64,000 nucleotides of DNA. It comes from Planctobacterium sp047947135 (GTDB taxonomy: Bacteria; Pseudomonadota; Gammaproteobacteria; Enterobacterales; Alteromonadaceae). Shown piece after piece: positions 18,131 to 27,900 of the stretch (position 1 is the first letter of the stretch; every line of letters starts with the position of its first letter). The notes beneath the pieces are model-generated. The model was not told where the DNA came from and ran no database searches. It was given only the letters and a program-made list of their open reading frames with translations. The stretch is taken from assembly GCA_047947135.1 (NCBI GenBank), contig CP170457.1, forward strand, positions 2,728,001 through 2,792,000. The letters run 5' to 3'. The position numbers were made by a program, and so were the translations under genes.

Positions 18131-20953
18131 ATGCACGAAAGCGTCATGAAAGCGTGGTGGGAATCTTCACACATGGCAGGTGGAAACGCTGCTTACGTGG
18201 AAGAGGTTTATGAAGCCTATTTGGATGACCCGAAAAATGTCTCTGAAGAATGGCGAAGTGTATTTGATAAATTACCTAAAGTTGATGGCGTAGATCTAGA
18301 AGCCAAGCACAGCGATGTTCGAGAGGAGTTTCGACGTGTTGCCGCTATGGGATTAGCCGCTAGAGCACCCGCCAATGCTGGTGCGGTAGGCGAGCTAGGC
18401 GACCAGAAACAGGTTAAAGTTTTACAGCTTATTAATGCTTATCGTTTTCGCGGGCATCAGCATGCCAATCTCGATCCGCTTGGACTTTGGCAACAGCCCC
18501 GCGTACGAGATTTAGAACTGTCTCACCATAATCTTTCCGAACAGGACTTCGACACGGTTTTTAATGTCGGTTCTTATGCAGTAAGTACAGAGAAAATGTC
18601 TCTTGGCGAACTGTTTAAATCCCTGAATAGAACATACTGTGGCTCAATTGGTGCTGAGTACATGCACATCACCAACACAGAAGAAAAACGCTGGATTCAG
18701 AATTATCTGGAGTCCAATCAAGCCAAACCAGAATTAAACCGCGACGAAAAAGTATCGGTACTTAAAGGATTGGTTGCCGCCGATGGTATGGAAAAATACC
18801 TGGGATCCAAATTCCCGGGTGCCAAGCGCTTCTCACTGGAAGGTGGTGATGCGTTAGTGCCGATGTTAAAAAATCTGATTACCAATGCCGGTGCCGCTGG
18901 CTCAAAAGAAGTGGTTATAGGCATGGCACACCGTGGTCGTTTAAATGTGCTAGTCAATGTGTTGGGTAAAAACCCATCGGTATTATTTGATGAGTTTTCA
19001 GGCGTTCACGATGAATCCCTTGGTTCAGGTGATGTTAAATATCACATGGGCTTCTCATCAGACTTCGCTACGCCGGGGGGGCCGGTCCACTTGGCTCTGG
19101 CCTTTAATCCATCGCATCTTGAAATTGTTAACCCGGTCGTGATGGGCTCGGTTCGTGCAAGATTAGACCGTCGAGGTTGCGTAGATGGCACTATGTGCTT
19201 GCCCATTACCATCCATGGGGATTCCGCAATCGCTGGTCAGGGTGTGGTGCAGGAGACATTTAATATGTCTCAAACACGCGGCTTTCAGGTCGGTGGAACA
19301 GTGCGAATTGTGATCAACAATCAGGTAGGTTTTACTACTTCGAAAACAGTTGATACCCGCTCTACGCAATATTGTACTGATATTGCCAAGATGGTTCAGG
19401 CACCTATTTTCCATGTCAACTCAGATGATCCTGAAGCAGTTATGTTTGTGTCTAAGCTGGCACTGGATTACCGCAATAAATTCCGTCGTGATGTGGTTAT
19501 CGATTTGGTGTGCTATCGCCGCCATGGACACAATGAGGCTGATGAGCCTAATGCCACGCAGCCTTTGATGTATCAAAAAATCAAGAAGCACCCAGTACCC
19601 CGTCAAATTTATGCCGACCAGCTAATAACAGAGGGTGCGATTGGTGATCATGAAGTTAAAAAGTTAATTAGCGATTATCGTGCCGCCCTGGATCATGGCG
19701 CCTGCGTTGTTGAAGAATGGCGTCCAATGACGGAGCATTCAGTAGATTGGTCCCCTTATATAGGACATGACTGGGATGTTCCTTATGACGGCGCAATCAG
19801 TGTTGACAGATTAATGGAAATCGGCAAAAAAGCCTGCGATTACCCTGACGACTACCCGCTTCAGTCACGCGTTAAGAAACTCTACACTGACCGCAAAGCG
19901 ATGATGTGTGGTGAAAAACCATTGGACTGGGGTGCGGCAGAAACGCTGGCCTATGCAACATTATTGGCTCGGGGCGAAGATATTCGCTTTACAGGTCAGG
20001 ATGCAGGACGGGGGACATTCTTCCACCGACATGCTGTTTTGCACCATCAGAAAGATGGCTCTGAATATTTACCACTGCAACATATCAGTGAAGATCAGGG
20101 TAAGTTTGAGATATTTGACTCGGTATTATCCGAAGAAGCCGCAATGGCATTCGAATTTGGTTATGCGACAGCAGAACCTGGAACGCTTACCATTTGGGAA
20201 GCGCAGTTTGGTGATTTTGCCAACGGTGCTCAAGTTGTAATCGACCAATTCCTAAGCTCTGGTGAACACAAGTGGGGTCGTCTTTGTGGCCTGACTTTAT
20301 TGTTACCTCACGGTTATGAAGGACAGGGGCCTGAGCATAGTTCGGCACGCTTAGAAAGATTCTTGCAATTGTGTGGCGACCATAACTGGCAGGTCTGCGT
20401 ACCTTCCACACCTGCGCAGGTCTATAACATGTTGCGTAGACAGGCAATCCGACCAATGCGACGTCCGTTGATCGTGATGTCACCAAAGTCACTTTTGAGA
20501 CATCCAATGGCGGTTTCGCAACTGGATGAGCTCGCCGACGGGGTGTTCCACAATGTTATCGATGAAGTTGATGATATTAAACCTGCCAAAGTGAAACGTG
20601 TTGTTATGTGCTCCGGCAAAGTCTATTACGATCTGTTGGATTACCGCCGCAAGAATGAGCTGGACAATGTTGCCATTATTCGTATTGAGCAACTGTATCC
20701 TTTCCCCCATGCCGAAATCGAAAGCATTGTCGAGCGATATAAGCATGTGAAGGATTGGGTGTGGTGTCAGGAAGAACCTCAGAATCAGGGTGCATGGTAT
20801 TGTAGCCAACACCATTTCTGGAGTTCAGTGCCGAAGGGCGCGAAAGTTACTTATTCCGGCAGAGCAGCGTCTTCTGCGCCTGCCGTTGGTTATCTATCTA
20901 TTCACAATCAGCAACAGAGAAAGCTGGTTGAAGAGGCACTTGAGATTAAATAA
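18131..20953 (+). CDS. sucA: 2-oxoglutarate dehydrogenase E1 component
   Basis: The 940-residue thiamine-diphosphate enzyme decarboxylates 2-oxoglutarate and transfers succinyl to the lipoyl group of SucB. Motifs include YRFRGHQHANLDPLG, GMAHRGRLNVLVNV, IHGDSAIAGQGVVQE (cofactor region) and RRHGHNEADEP. The ATG at 18131 yields the family N-terminus (ESVMKAWWESSHMAGG). An in-frame TTG 48 bases upstream is less likely since AAAGG lies 7 bases before the ATG. The E. coli protein is 933 residues. Confidence 0.96.
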   Translation: MHESVMKAWWESSHMAGGNAAYVEEVYEAYLDDPKNVSEEWRSVFDKLPKVDGVDLEAKHSDVREEFRRVAAMGLAARAPANAGAVGELGDQKQVKVLQLINAYRFRGHQHANLDPLGLWQQPRVRDLELSHHNLSEQDFDTVFNVGSYAVSTEKMSLGELFKSLNRTYCGSIGAEYMHITNTEEKRWIQNYLESNQAKPELNRDEKVSVLKGLVAADGMEKYLGSKFPGAKRFSLEGGDALVPMLKNLITNAGAAGSKEVVIGMAHRGRLNVLVNVLGKNPSVLFDEFSGVHDESLGSGDVKYHMGFSSDFATPGGPVHLALAFNPSHLEIVNPVVMGSVRARLDRRGCVDGTMCLPITIHGDSAIAGQGVVQETFNMSQTRGFQVGGTVRIVINNQVGFTTSKTVDTRSTQYCTDIAKMVQAPIFHVNSDDPEAVMFVSKLALDYRNKFRRDVVIDLVCYRRHGHNEADEPNATQPLMYQKIKKHPVPRQIYADQLITEGAIGDHEVKKLISDYRAALDHGACVVEEWRPMTEHSVDWSPYIGHDWDVPYDGAISVDRLMEIGKKACDYPDDYPLQSRVKKLYTDRKAMMCGEKPLDWGAAETLAYATLLARGEDIRFTGQDAGRGTFFHRHAVLHHQKDGSEYLPLQHISEDQGKFEIFDSVLSEEAAMAFEFGYATAEPGTLTIWEAQFGDFANGAQVVIDQFLSSGEHKWGRLCGLTLLLPHGYEGQGPEHSSARLERFLQLCGDHNWQVCVPSTPAQVYNMLRRQAIRPMRRPLIVMSPKSLLRHPMAVSQLDELADGVFHNVIDEVDDIKPAKVKRVVMCSGKVYYDLLDYRRKNELDNVAIIRIEQLYPFPHAEIESIVERYKHVKDWVWCQEEPQNQGAWYCSQHHFWSSVPKGAKVTYSGRAASSAPAVGYLSIHNQQQRKLVEEALEIK

Positions 20954-20961
20954 GGAAAAAT

Positions 20962-22449
20962 ATGGCCACCGAAATAAAAGTTCCTGTCCTTCCCGAATCT
21001 GTCGCTGATGCGACTATCGCTACCTGGCATGTAAAAGCCGGAGATAAAGTGTCTCGCGATCAGAATCTTGTGGATATTGAAACAGACAAGGTTGTTCTTG
21101 AAGTTGTTGCGCCACATGATGGTGTAGTAACTGAAATCGTCTGCGCCGAGGGCGATACTGTCCTCGCAGAACAACTAATTGCAAAAGTTGACGCTCAGGG
21201 TGCCGAAGCAAGTTCCCCTGAACCAGAAAAAGAATCTAAAACAGAACAGACATCAAACGCAAAGGGTGAATCAGTGGAAATTAAAGTACCAGTGCTACCT
21301 GAGTCGGTGGCTGACGCAACCATTGCTACCTGGCATGCACAACCGGGCGAAGCAGTATCTAGAGATCAAAATCTTGTGGATATTGAGACTGATAAAGTCG
21401 TGCTCGAAGTTGTGGCGCCTGCAGATGGGTCTCTCAGCGAAATCCTGGCTCCAGAAGGCGAAACCGTTACTGCAGAACAGATAATTGCTAAGTTCACTGC
21501 AGGGGCGGGCGCCGCACCAGCAGAGAAGGCAGAAGCCTCCGATGAAGACAGTACTGACGACGTATTGAGTCCGTCAGTGAGACGCTTATTGGCTGAAAAA
21601 GACATTGATCCTGCCAAAGTGAAAGGCACGGGCAAAAATGGTCGAATCACCAAAGAAGATGTTGAGAAGCATCTTAAAGGTGGCAGTCAGCCAACCCCAG
21701 CTGCAGCAGCTACCGCTGGTGAAGAAGCACCGGCCACTGTCATGGCGGATCGAACTGAAAAACGTGTACCAATGACGCGCTTACGTAAGACTATTGCAAA
21801 CCGTTTATTGGAAGCCAAAAATTCTACTGCCATGTTGACTACGTTCAATGAAGTCAACATGAAACCCATCATGGATTTACGCAAGAAATATCGTGACTCG
21901 TTTGAAGAGCGTCATGGTATTCGCCTTGGATTTATGTCTTTTTATGTGAAGGCAGTGACTGAAGCGTTGAAGCGCTTCCCTGAAGTAAACGCCTCTATTG
22001 ACGGCGATGACATTTGCTATCACAACTACTTTGACATCTCTATTGCGGTTTCGACACCGCGCGGCTTGGTGACACCCGTCTTGAAAGACTGTGATCAACT
22101 GTCGCTGGCTGGTGTAGAAAAAGGCATTAAAGCGCTCGCCTTAAAAGGTCGTGACGGCAAGTTGAGTATGGCGGAATTAACGGGTGGCAACTTTACCATC
22201 ACCAATGGCGGTGTATTTGGTTCATTAATGTCCACGCCGATAATTAACCCACCACAAAGCGCGATATTAGGAATGCATAAGATTCAGGATAGAGCCATGG
22301 TGATTGACGGGAAGATCGAAATCCTGCCAATGATGTATCTGGCGTTATCTTATGATCATCGAATTGTTGATGGTAAAGAGTCGGTTGGCTTCTTAGTGAC
22401 TGTCAAAGAGATGCTGGAAGATCCTACTCGCTTATTGTTGGATGTATAA
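20962..22449 (+). CDS. sucB: 2-oxoglutarate dehydrogenase E2 (dihydrolipoyl succinyltransferase) with two lipoyl domains
   Basis: The 495-residue core enzyme passes the succinyl group to CoA. Unlike the E. coli protein (about 405 residues, one lipoyl domain), it starts with two lipoyl domains in tandem. Each contains the lipoylated Lys in DIETDKVVLEVVAP, at about residues 43 and 148. An E1/E3-binding domain (LSPSVRRLLAEKDID, about 195-235) and the catalytic domain with the DHRIVDG motif near the C-terminus follow. The two lipoyl domains are nearly identical in protein but differ at many synonymous sites, so the duplication is not recent. The E3 gene lpd is not in this window. Confidence 0.96.
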   Translation: MATEIKVPVLPESVADATIATWHVKAGDKVSRDQNLVDIETDKVVLEVVAPHDGVVTEIVCAEGDTVLAEQLIAKVDAQGAEASSPEPEKESKTEQTSNAKGESVEIKVPVLPESVADATIATWHAQPGEAVSRDQNLVDIETDKVVLEVVAPADGSLSEILAPEGETVTAEQIIAKFTAGAGAAPAEKAEASDEDSTDDVLSPSVRRLLAEKDIDPAKVKGTGKNGRITKEDVEKHLKGGSQPTPAAAATAGEEAPATVMADRTEKRVPMTRLRKTIANRLLEAKNSTAMLTTFNEVNMKPIMDLRKKYRDSFEERHGIRLGFMSFYVKAVTEALKRFPEVNASIDGDDICYHNYFDISIAVSTPRGLVTPVLKDCDQLSLAGVEKGIKALALKGRDGKLSMAELTGGNFTITNGGVFGSLMSTPIINPPQSAILGMHKIQDRAMVIDGKIEILPMMYLALSYDHRIVDGKESVGFLVTVKEMLEDPTRLLLDV

Positions 22450-22456
22450 ACTTTAC

Positions 22457-22477
22457 TGAGCTGCCAATGGCAGCTCA
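22457..22477 (+). terminator. Hairpin between sucB and sucC
   Basis: A perfect 9-bp stem TGAGCTGCC/GGCAGCTCA with loop AAT is followed by TTATTTT. It may be a weak terminator or an mRNA-processing hairpin that separates sucAB from sucCD expression. Confidence 0.65.
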
Positions 22478-22578
22478 TTATTTTGGGCAACAGGGAGTTG
22501 CCTCAACTATGTTAGGGGAATTGACATAATTCTGCCGTTTACTCGGCACACATTTCACTTAAAAACGGAAATCTCACC

Positions 22579-23745
22579 ATGAATTTGCATGAATATCAGG
22601 GTAAGCAGCTGTTCAAAGAGTATGGCTTGCCTGTATCAGAAGGGTATGCAGCCGATTCTCCACAAGCCGCTGTAGAAGCAGCCGAGCGTATTGGCGGCGA
22701 TGAATGGGTTGTTAAATGTCAGGTCCACGCAGGCGGACGTGGTAAAGCTGGCGGTGTTAAACTCGTCAAAAACAAAGACGATATCAGAGCATTTGCGCAA
22801 AACTGGTTAGGTAAAAACCTGGTTACGTTTCAAACAGACGAGAATGGTCAGCCGGTTAGCAAAATCTTAGTTGAAACTTGCACAGATATCGCTAATGAGT
22901 TGTATCTGGGTGCGGTTGTTGATCGCACTACACGTCGCGTTGTGTTTATGGCTTCTACCGAAGGTGGTGTAGAAATCGAGACCGTAGCAGAGGAAACGCC
23001 AGAGAAAATCTTGAAAGCAGAGATTGACCCTATTGTTGGGCCTCAGCCGTATCAAGCACGCGAAATGGCCTTTAAGTTAGGTTTGCAAGGCGTTCAAATC
23101 AAGCAATTCGTAAAAATCTTCCTGGGTTTGGCGAAAATGTTTGAAGAATTAGATGTTGCGCTGATTGAAATCAATCCATTGGTCATTAAGGCCGATGGTG
23201 ATTTGCACTGTCTTGATGCCAAAGTGGCAATTGATAGCAATGCTATGTACCGTCAACCAAAACTGCAGGAAATGCACGATCCTTCACAGGAAGATGCACG
23301 TGAAGCAGAAGCGGCAAAATGGGAACTGAACTACGTAGCACTTGATGGCAACGTAGGTTGTATGGTTAACGGGGCTGGTTTGGCAATGGGCACCATGGAC
23401 ATCGTCAATCTACACGGTGGCAGCCCGGCCAACTTCCTGGATGTAGGTGGCGGCGCGACGAAAGAGCGTGTTGCTGAAGCATTCAAGATCATCTTGTCTG
23501 ATTCCAATGTGAAAGCTGTATTGGTTAACATCTTTGGCGGTATCGTACGCTGTGACATGATTGCTGAAGGTATTATCGGCGCTGTTAAAGAAGTTGGCGT
23601 TAACGTGCCGGTTGTGGTTCGTCTTGAAGGTACTAACTCTGATTTGGGTCGCAAAGTATTGGATGAATCTGATCTGGATATTATTGCAGCATCCAGCTTG
23701 ACTGATGCCGCACAGCAGGTTGTTAAAGCAGCGGAGGGCAAATAA
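22579..23745 (+). CDS. sucC: Succinyl-CoA synthetase beta subunit
   Basis: The 388-residue ATP-grasp subunit makes ATP or GTP from succinyl-CoA together with SucD. Motifs are MNLHEYQGKQLFKEYG at the start, the nucleotide-binding HAGGRGKAGGVK, and the C-terminal NIFGGIVRCDMIAEGI. The length equals the E. coli protein. Its stop overlaps the sucD start by one base. Confidence 0.97.
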   Translation: MNLHEYQGKQLFKEYGLPVSEGYAADSPQAAVEAAERIGGDEWVVKCQVHAGGRGKAGGVKLVKNKDDIRAFAQNWLGKNLVTFQTDENGQPVSKILVETCTDIANELYLGAVVDRTTRRVVFMASTEGGVEIETVAEETPEKILKAEIDPIVGPQPYQAREMAFKLGLQGVQIKQFVKIFLGLAKMFEELDVALIEINPLVIKADGDLHCLDAKVAIDSNAMYRQPKLQEMHDPSQEDAREAEAAKWELNYVALDGNVGCMVNGAGLAMGTMDIVNLHGGSPANFLDVGGGATKERVAEAFKIILSDSNVKAVLVNIFGGIVRCDMIAEGIIGAVKEVGVNVPVVVRLEGTNSDLGRKVLDESDLDIIAASSLTDAAQQVVKAAEGK

Positions 23746-24617
23746 TGTCTATTTTAATCAATAAAGATACGAAAGTTATTTGTCAGGGCTTCACTGGTGG
23801 TCAGGGGACTTTCCACTCAGAACAAGCACTTGCTTACGGTACACAGATGGTTGGTGGTGTAACTCCTGGCAAAGGTGGCACTGAGCATTTAGGTTTACCG
23901 GTATTCAATACCGTTCGTGAAGCTGTTGAAGCGACGGGAGCAACCGCGTCCGTTATCTATGTACCAGCTCCATTCTGTAAAGATTCTATCGTTGAAGCCG
24001 CTGATGCTGGTATCGAACTGATTGTTTGTATCACTGAAGGTATTCCTACGCTGGATATGCTGTACGTGAAAGAATACGTTAATTCTAAAGGCGTACGCAT
24101 GATAGGTCCAAACTGCCCAGGTGTTATCACTCCGGGTGAGTGTAAGATAGGTATTATGCCTGGTCATATCCATCTACCTGGTAAAGTGGGCATTGTATCT
24201 CGTTCTGGTACATTGACTTACGAAGCCGTTAAGCAGACTACGGACGAAGGTTTCGGCCAGTCGACTTGTGTTGGTATTGGTGGTGATCCTATTCCAGGCT
24301 CTAACTTCATCGATGTTCTGGATATGTTCCAGAAAGACCCTGCAACCGAAGCGATTGTCATGATCGGGGAAATCGGTGGTACGGCGGAAGAAGAAGCTGC
24401 GGCATTCATCAAAGAAAATGTCACCAAGCCGGTTGTTTCTTACATTGCCGGTGTTACTGCACCTCCGGGTAAACGGATGGGCCATGCTGGTGCCATTATC
24501 GCCGGTGGTAAAGGTACTGCTGACGAGAAGTTTGCGGCACTGGAGGAAGCTGGAGTGAAAACCGTACGTTCACTTGCTGAAATCGGTAAAGCGCTACGCG
24601 AAATTACAGGTTGGTAA
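23745..24617 (+). CDS. sucD: Succinyl-CoA synthetase alpha subunit
   Basis: The 290-residue CoA-binding subunit is phosphorylated on the His in the motif MGHAGAIIAGGKGTA (about residue 247). The CoA-binding Rossmann fold starts with VICQGFTGGQGTFHSEQA. It is translationally coupled to sucC through a TAATG overlap and ends the TCA block. Confidence 0.97.
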   Translation: MSILINKDTKVICQGFTGGQGTFHSEQALAYGTQMVGGVTPGKGGTEHLGLPVFNTVREAVEATGATASVIYVPAPFCKDSIVEAADAGIELIVCITEGIPTLDMLYVKEYVNSKGVRMIGPNCPGVITPGECKIGIMPGHIHLPGKVGIVSRSGTLTYEAVKQTTDEGFGQSTCVGIGGDPIPGSNFIDVLDMFQKDPATEAIVMIGEIGGTAEEEAAAFIKENVTKPVVSYIAGVTAPPGKRMGHAGAIIAGGKGTADEKFAALEEAGVKTVRSLAEIGKALREITGW

Positions 24618-24646
24618 CAAGTACCAGCCTTATTTAAAGTTAAAAA

Positions 24647-24669
24647 CCCGCCAATATGGCGGGTTTTTT
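24647..24669 (+). terminator. Terminator of the suc operon
   Basis: A CCCGCCA/TGGCGGG stem with a 3-base loop is followed by TTTTTT, 30 bases past the sucD stop. Confidence 0.9.
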
Positions 24670-24701
24670 GTGCTGCAATACAAACCAATTTTGCATAACC
24701 A

Positions 24702-24715
24702 TGCATACGTATTCA
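24702..24715. promoter_or_regulatory. Candidate operator TGCATACGTATTCA upstream of the pullulanase
   Basis: This 14-base near-palindrome with the CG-centred core ATACGTAT lies about 195 bases before the pullulanase start. The same 14 bases occur in opposite orientation before the TonB-dependent receptor of the same locus (30681-30694). CG-centred palindromes of this size are typical of LacI-family operators. The regulator gene is not in the window. Confidence 0.6.
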
Positions 24716-24909
24716 GTTTAAATGTACTTGTTTGTCTTACCAATAATCTCTAATTTTGCCCGCTGTATTTACAAATAATTAACAGACTCTAGCAACTTCC
24801 ACAAAATCCTCGTTGTGATTGGTTAGTCAACTGTATCTCGTCGGTGCAGCATCCAATCGCTGAATAAGCAGGTCTCGTGGTGTTGCTGTGCATTTACGTG
24901 GAGAGCAAA

Positions 24910-27900
24910 ATGGTGCATAGAAAAAGGTTATGGTGGCAAAGCTGGGGAGTGGCTATATCCAGCCTTGTATTATTAGGATGTTTTTCACCGGATGGACTGG
25001 AGTTACCCGAGCCCGTAGATGCAGGAACTCTGCCTGAGCCTGCGCCTCCCGCACTTTCGTGTGATGCTCCTGAGGTACTTAACGACACCGAAGATGCCTG
25101 TGAACTGCCACCGCCTTCAGTCACACCAGAAGAAAACGAAGCTGTCATTTATTACAACCGCGAAGATGCCGAATACGAAGGCTGGGTATTACATTTATGG
25201 AATAATGAACAATGCCCTGACACCGTTGCTGAGCCAACCAACTGGCCAGAAGGACCCACTGTATCGGGGATAGACCCGGTATATGGTGGTTACTTTATTG
25301 TCCCCTTATTACCTGACCATTCTGATTGTATGAATTTTATTGTTCATGATGCTGATGGCAACAAGGACATCTCTCAACAGGATCTGAAAATGGACCTTTC
25401 AGGTGAGCGTATTGCCTGGACCCTATCTGGTGTCGAGTCGGTATTCGATGTTGCCATTGTGGAAGTACCGATCACGGTATCCGATAGAGCTGTTCATTGG
25501 GTAGCGGCCGACACCCTGGTTTGGGGTGAAGACACTACTCAATTTGCCGATATGCGCCTGTACTATTCACAAACAGCTGATTTGGCTTTTGATAGTGAAG
25601 CAGGTATTGATTCAGGTAATTATTATACCCTGACAACGATTGCCACACAGGATTCAGAACAAGCTCAGGCGTTAAATCAATCCAGTTGGGATGCTCTCCA
25701 GATTGATGCAGACGTGAGCCAGGTCAAAGAAGCATTGAAAGGACAGTTAATTGTCGTCGCTTACGATGACCAACAAAAACCGTTAGCTGCCACTAAAGTG
25801 CAGACCGCCCGGGTTTTGGATGCGATATATACGGCAGGCGAGAATGACGCCGATGAGGCTGACTACGGTCCGGTTTACAGTGCCAATGGCATCGAACTAT
25901 CGCTTTGGGCACCTACCGCACAGATGGTCGCACTAAACCTGTATGATGCCGATAAAACTCTGTTGACCCGCCAGGAAATGGCATTAGACAGTGAAACTGG
26001 TATTTGGCAAACAGCACTCGAATCGGCTTCAGACCGATTGTATTATCGTTTTGAGGTCACTGTTTACCATCCATCCGCAGATGATGTGGTGACTGTTGCA
26101 GTCACCGATCCGTACTCAGTGAGTGTCTCGACCAACGGACGATATTCGCAACTCGTCAATTTACAAGACGATGATTTAAAACCTGTAGGTTGGGACGATC
26201 ACAGTGTACCGGAAGTTGCTGCCTTTGAGGACCTGGTGATTTACGAAGGTCATGTCAGGGATTTTAGCGCGCTAGACGAAACCGTTTCGGAAGCGAATCG
26301 AGGCCGCTATCTTGCCTATACTGAAAGCAATTCCTTGCCCGTCGCGCATTTACAGTCTTTGGTTGATGCGGGACTGAATATGTATCATTTGTTGCCCTTG
26401 AATGACATAGCCAGCATCAATGAAGATCAAAGTGAAACAATTAATCTGTTTAACACCGTGGCAGAAGCTTGTGCCTTAGATAGCAACTTACCGGTCTGCG
26501 GTGTTGAAGATGACAATAGTCGTTTGTTGGCGGTTTTTGAATCTTACGATCCGGCGAGCGAAGATGCACAAGCGCTGACCAATGCATTGAGAAATATTGA
26601 TCAGTTCAACTGGGGTTATGATCCTCACCACTTCAACGTTCCCGATGGTGCATACGCATCTGATCCAGAGGGTACTCAACGTATTTTGGAAACGCGAGCG
26701 ATGGTCAAAGCGTTGCATGACTTAGGGCTTCGAGTCGCGCTTGACGTGGTGTTTAATCACACCAATGCCTCTGGTCTGAACGACAACTCCGTATTAGATA
26801 AAGTGGTGCCTGGTTACTACCATCGATACAGTCAAACGACGGGGCAAATAGAGCGCTCAACATGTTGTGAAAATACCGCCACAGAAAATCGAATGATGGC
26901 TAAGCTAATGCAGGACTCATTAACATTGTGGTCTGCCGTCTATGGTTTTGACGCTTTCCGTTTTGATTTAATGGGCCATATTCCCAAAGCTGAGATACTC
27001 GCTTCGTTTGAAGCCGTGAAGGCCGTTGATCCCGACACCTATTTTTATGGTGAAGGCTGGGACTTTGGCGAAGTAGCGGGTGACCGGCTGTTTGAGCAGG
27101 CTACTCAAAAGAATATGGCGGGAACCGAAGTTGGCACCTTTAATGACCAAATACGGGAGGCGGTTCGCGGTGGAGCGTTATTCAGTGGTGACAGCAGTCA
27201 GGGTACTTTGCGGGTGCAGGATAAAATTCGCATGTCTTTGGCGGGTACGCTCACTGATTTTCAGTTTTTATCGTCCAATAATGCCTTTATCAGCGCCGAT
27301 TCTCTGGGTGGCTATGCTCATGATCCAGCGGATATCATTAACTATGTGTCTAAACATGACAATGAAACCCTATGGGATCAATTTAACTACAGTTTGCCTG
27401 ATGACATCACTGTGCTTGAGCGGGTACGTATTCAAAATATGGCGATGGGTATCACGCTGTTGAGTCAGGGAATCCCTTTCTTACAGCAAGGTGGAGATTT
27501 ATTGCGCTCCAAATCAATGGATCGTAATACCTATGATGCAGGTGACTGGTTTAATCGCGTCGACTTCAGCAAGATGCATAACAACTGGAATGTCGGTATA
27601 CCTCTGGCGTCGGAAAACAGTGGGCGCTGGGATGAAATGCGTCCTTTGTTGGCTGATTCAAATAGAGCCGTATCGGCATCCGATATTCAGTTTGCTGGTC
27701 AAGTGTTTAAGGAGTTCCTGCAACTGCGTCAATCCAGCCCCTTATTCAGATTGCAAAGTGCACAGGATATCAGTGATCGCATTGGCTTTCACAATGTAGG
27801 ATCTGAGCAACAAGGCGGCCTGGTGGTAATGAGCATTGATGATGGTGAGGGCCTTGTTGACCTGGATGCTAATGTTGATGCGATTGTAGTGGTGGTAAAC

